Positions 59,376-61,588 of a stretch of 61,588 bases of DNA are shown piece by piece. This DNA comes from SVTX01 sp045602385 (GTDB lineage Bacteria > Bacillota > Clostridia > Oscillospirales > CAG-272). Position numbers and translations under genes: made by a program. The DNA is taken from positions 1 to 61,588 of the forward strand of contig JAZSBL010000019.1 in assembly GCA_045602385.1 (NCBI GenBank), read 5' to 3'. The notes beneath the pieces were generated by a model that was not told the DNA's origin, did not search any database, and saw only the letters and a list, made by a program, of their open reading frames with translations. Numbering within the stretch: the first letter of the stretch is position 1; each line of letters begins with the position of its first letter.

Positions 59376-61362
59376 ATTCTTTAATTCTTTCAAGACACAT
59401 GGCACATCTCTGCGGCAGAAAAATTGGGAATATCCATTCCTTGCCCGCCTTTTTTGCCTCGTAAATATATTCCTTTGATATGCGGTCATGTCCGCCGAAG
59501 CGTGAGTCATCACTTGAAAGGATGACCTTGTATTTTCCTCCTCTCGGCACTCTGACAAGGTAATTATCCTGCCATTTTGTAGGATTGAAGTTAAATACAA
59601 ATACAACTCCCGCTCTTTCAAAGTTCATTATCTGATCTGCCTGATCCATATAGAGAGCTCTGGGCGCTTTTCTGAATATCTTCTTATCTGCCGCGAGAGT
59701 TATCATCGCGCGGTCAAACTCGTTAAGATCCTTATAGCGAAGATTGTCATCATCAACAAGATGCCACTGACGTCGGCAGTAGAAATAGCTCCAGCCGTTA
59801 CCCTCACGTGGGAAATCTATCCATTCGGGATGACCGAATTCGTTGCCCATAAAGTTGAGATATCCCTCTCCGCCAAGCGAAAGAGAAATCAATCTTATAA
59901 GCTTGTGAAGCGCTATTCCGCGCTCAATTATATCATTTTGACTCTGACGCGCCATGCTGGAGTACATCTCACTGTCGCAAAGGCGGAAGATTATCGTTTT
60001 GTCTCCGACAAGCGCCTGATCGTGTGACTCGGCGTACCCGATATATTTCTCGGCAGGTCGGCGGGAGGTAAGCTCTGCCCACATATGCCAAACGTCCCAA
60101 TCCTCGTCGCGTCTTTCCTTGATATACTTCACCCAAAGGTCGGGAATACCCATAGCAAGGCGATAATCAAATCCGATTCCTCCCTCCTCGATGGGCAAGC
60201 ACATTCCGGGCATGGCAGACATATCCTCTGCTATAGTTATAGCCTTGGGATTCACCTCGCGTATCAGCTTGTTGGCAAGCTGAAGATAGGTCAACGCCTC
60301 GGTGTCGGTGTTAAGCGAGAAATACTTGGAGTAATCGGTAAACGCAGTACCAAGACCGTGGTCGTGATATATCATGCTTGTAACTCCGTCGAAGCGGAAA
60401 CCGTCAAAGCGGAATTCCTCAAGCCAGTATTTAAGATTAGACAAAAGGAAATGTATGACCTGATTCTTATCGTAATTAAAGAGCTTCGTGCCCCACGCGC
60501 TGTGGTCACCTCTGCCGCCCTCGTGGAAATATTGATACACCGTGCCGTCAAACAGGTTAAGTCCGTCGCCCTCGTTACCCACCGCGTGTGAGTGAACGAG
60601 ATCAAGAAGCACGGCGATACCCATCTTATGCGCCTCGTCTATCAGCATTTTAAGCTCATAAGGCGTGCCGTATTTGGAGGATGAGGCAAAAAACGAAGCC
60701 ACCTGATAGCCAAAGGAAGCATAATAAGGATGCTCCATCACCGCCATAATCTGTATCGTATTATATCCAAGCGACTTTATGCGCGGGAGAATATTCTCAC
60801 GGAACTCGTTGTAGCTTCCGATACCCTCTTTTTCCTGCGCCATACCGATATGGCACTCGTATATAAAGAGATCCTTTTTGGGGGTAAAGCTCTTTTTCTG
60901 CCATTTGTATTCGGGCTCGTCCACAATAACTCCACACCATTCGAAGGTGTCCTTGTCCTGCTCTACACGGTTGATATAGGAAGGCACTCGGCGCAAAAGC
61001 TGACCGTCCTTTTCAACTATCGCTTGAACGTGACAACCGTTCCAAAGGGCATTCTCACCGTCAAGATAGACCTCAAAAACCCCGTTATCCATAGGGCGCA
61101 TTTTCAGCGCGGTCATGTTCCAGTCGACCATGTCTCCCGTGAGATACATCGCGTCTGCCGCGGGAGCCCACTCACGGTATACCCAGCCCGACTCACATTT
61201 GTGAAAGCCGAAATATTCATGTCCGTTTGCAAAGTCGGATAGCGTCCCCGAATCAGTCAACAATTCGCCAAGCTTTTTCTCGTATCTTTCCATTCTGAGG
61301 TTAAGATCGTCCTCGAATGGAGCAAGATATTTATCATGCTCAAGAATCTTCAAGCTCATAAA
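59374..61362 (-). CDS. glgB: 1,4-alpha-glucan branching enzyme, eukaryote-like GH13_8
   Basis: Introduces alpha-1,6 branches in glycogen. The 662 residues contain a CBM48-like N-terminal domain, the GH13 catalytic barrel (FDGFRFDGVTSM nucleophile Asp; IAEDMSAMPG acid Glu; YAESHDQALVGD Asp) and a C-terminal all-beta domain. The sequence follows animal/fungal GBE1 closely: NTIQIMAVMEHPYYASFG, LNFMGNEFGHPEWIDFP, and GGIGFDYRLAM. The ATG at 61362 has AAGGAAG 7 nt upstream. No other glycogen genes are nearby. Confidence 0.93.
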   Translation of the reverse strand, partial: FMSLKILEHDKYLAPFEDDLNLRMERYEKKLGELLTDSGTLSDFANGHEYFGFHKCESGWVYREWAPAADAMYLTGDMVDWNMTALKMRPMDNGVFEVYLDGENALWNGCHVQAIVEKDGQLLRRVPSYINRVEQDKDTFEWCGVIVDEPEYKWQKKSFTPKKDLFIYECHIGMAQEKEGIGSYNEFRENILPRIKSLGYNTIQIMAVMEHPYYASFGYQVASFFASSSKYGTPYELKMLIDEAHKMGIAVLLDLVHSHAVGNEGDGLNLFDGTVYQYFHEGGRGDHSAWGTKLFNYDKNQVIHFLLSNLKYWLEEFRFDGFRFDGVTSMIYHDHGLGTAFTDYSKYFSLNTDTEALTYLQLANKLIREVNPKAITIAEDMSAMPGMCLPIEEGGIGFDYRLAMGIPDLWVKYIKERRDEDWDVWHMWAELTSRRPAEKYIGYAESHDQALVGDKTIIFRLCDSEMYSSMARQSQNDIIERGIALHKLIRLISLSLGGEGYLNFMGNEFGHPEWIDFPREGNGWSYFYCRRQWHLVDDDNLRYKDLNEFDRAMITLAADKKIFRKAPRALYMDQADQIMNFERAGVVFVFNFNPTKWQDNYLVRVPRGGKYKVILSSDDSRFGGHDRISKEYIYEAKKAGKEWIFPIFLPQRCAMCLERIKE

Positions 61363-61394
61363 TATACTTCCTTTCACATTTTATCTTCACCTTT

Positions 61395-61423
61395 ATTTTA
61401 CCACTTTTCACTTTTAATGTCAA
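61395..61423 (-). promoter_or_regulatory. Promoter of glgB
   Basis: Minus strand TTGACA (61423-61418), 17-nt spacer, TAAAAT (61400-61395). Confidence 0.82.
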
Positions 61424-61455
61424 CCATGCAAATCTCATATATCAAGGACAAATAA

Positions 61456-61485
61456 AAATCCACCCGCGAAGCGGGTGGTTTTTCA
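61456..61485. terminator. Terminator of the gene at the right edge
   Basis: CCACCCGC-GAA-GCGGGTGG (61460-61478), with A-rich sequence before and TTTTT after it, so it works on either strand. On the minus strand it follows the structured tail at 61487-61557. Confidence 0.82.
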
Positions 61486-61486
61486 C

Positions 61487-61557
61487 ATGCGGGCATAGCC
61501 CTATGTTCCTCGCTATGCGTAAACGCACTGACGCGGACTGCCAACTGCGTAGGATTG
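61487..61557 (-). other. Structured 3' tail of the right-edge gene
   Basis: The 71 nt between the partial gene's stop and the terminator hold several potential stems on the minus strand, including TGCG-TTTA-CGCA and GCATAG / CTATGC. This is more structure than an ordinary 3' UTR. It might be the 3' untranslated RNA of a transposon gene (for example TnpB-type), but no family is recognised. Confidence 0.35.
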
Positions 61558-61588
61558 TTACTTGCTGCCAGCAAACTGGCCGTTATCG
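61558..61588 (-). CDS. C-terminal end of an unrecognised gene (partial)
   Basis: On the minus strand an open frame enters from the window edge and ends DNGQFAGSK before a TAA (61560-61558), followed by a structured tail and a strong terminator. Only nine residues are visible, so neither family nor reality of the gene is certain. Confidence 0.35.
   Translation of the reverse strand, partial: DNGQFAGSK

Noticed and set aside
1..61588. tRNA or rRNA genes
   Set aside because: I scanned intergenic regions for cloverleaf-like stems and rRNA-like sequence and found none.

Overview
The window looks like chromosomal DNA from an anaerobic, Gram-positive Clostridia-type bacterium (Bacillota, roughly 50% G+C). 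Supporting signs are a SpoIIR sporulation gene, AGGAGG-like ribosome binding sites, sigma-A promoters with 17-nt spacers, many U-tailed hairpin terminators, a PyrD/PyrK (type 1B) dihydroorotate dehydrogenase, a single-chain PurL, and the Gram-positive blocks rimP-nusA-rnpM-L7Ae-infB, yybS/gdpP/rplI/dnaB and tilS-hpt-ftsH. I cannot name the genus from sequence alone.

Layout. 1-2546: tail of an unrecognised gene, a cation/proton antiporter with a structured leader, and spoIIR. 2553-3866: a composite inserted segment bounded by inverted repeats, carrying a DUF559 nuclease-like gene inside its own inverted repeats and a transglutaminase-like gene. 3878-13315 (minus): pyrimidine operon pyrC-carB-pyrK-pyrD-pyrF-[four-helix-bundle cassette]-pyrE-pyrB-pyrI from one consensus promoter. 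carA is absent. 13446-13696: a small membrane protein. 13710-26654 (minus): purine operon purE-purF-purM-purN-purO-AICAR transformylase-purD-purL-fhs, preceded by a ZTP (pfl) riboswitch. 26741-29628 (minus): CpsC/CpsD/CpsB tyrosine kinase-phosphatase module plus VanZ-like protein. 29699-34602: asnA, pepF, and a small PqqD / S24-S26 peptidase / HPr-kinase-like / acidic lipoprotein locus. 34629-42618 (minus): rRNA methyltransferase, HAD phosphatase, Nudix hydrolase and the infB-nusA-rimP block. 42731-52287 (plus): yybS-gdpP-rplI-dnaB-tilS-hpt-ftsH. 52329-61423: surface nucleotidase, VanY-like carboxypeptidase, MnmM-like methyltransferase, DUF6062, an OGG1-type glycosylase, a MATE transporter and a eukaryote-type glycogen branching enzyme. 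The right edge holds another gene end with a structured tail.

How the genes work together. The pyr operon makes UMP from carbamoyl phosphate. The pur operon makes most of the IMP pathway. Fhs supplies 10-formyl-tetrahydrofolate to PurN and AICAR transformylase, and the ZTP riboswitch should open the operon when ZMP/ZTP accumulates because formyl-folate is short, so sensor and remedy share one transcript. Hpt and the surface nucleotidase add purine salvage.

Most unusual. (i) Small non-transposase genes (DUF559; bIVS/S23 four-helix bundle) sit inside paired inverted repeats, and several such insertions end flush against the stop codon of a housekeeping gene. (ii) PurF lacks the catalytic N-terminal cysteine. 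(iii) PurH is replaced by a PurO-type cyclohydrolase plus a separate transformylase. (iv) The PqqD/peptidase/HprK-like/(Glu-Thr)n-lipoprotein locus resembles part of a peptide-modification system but has no recognised function.
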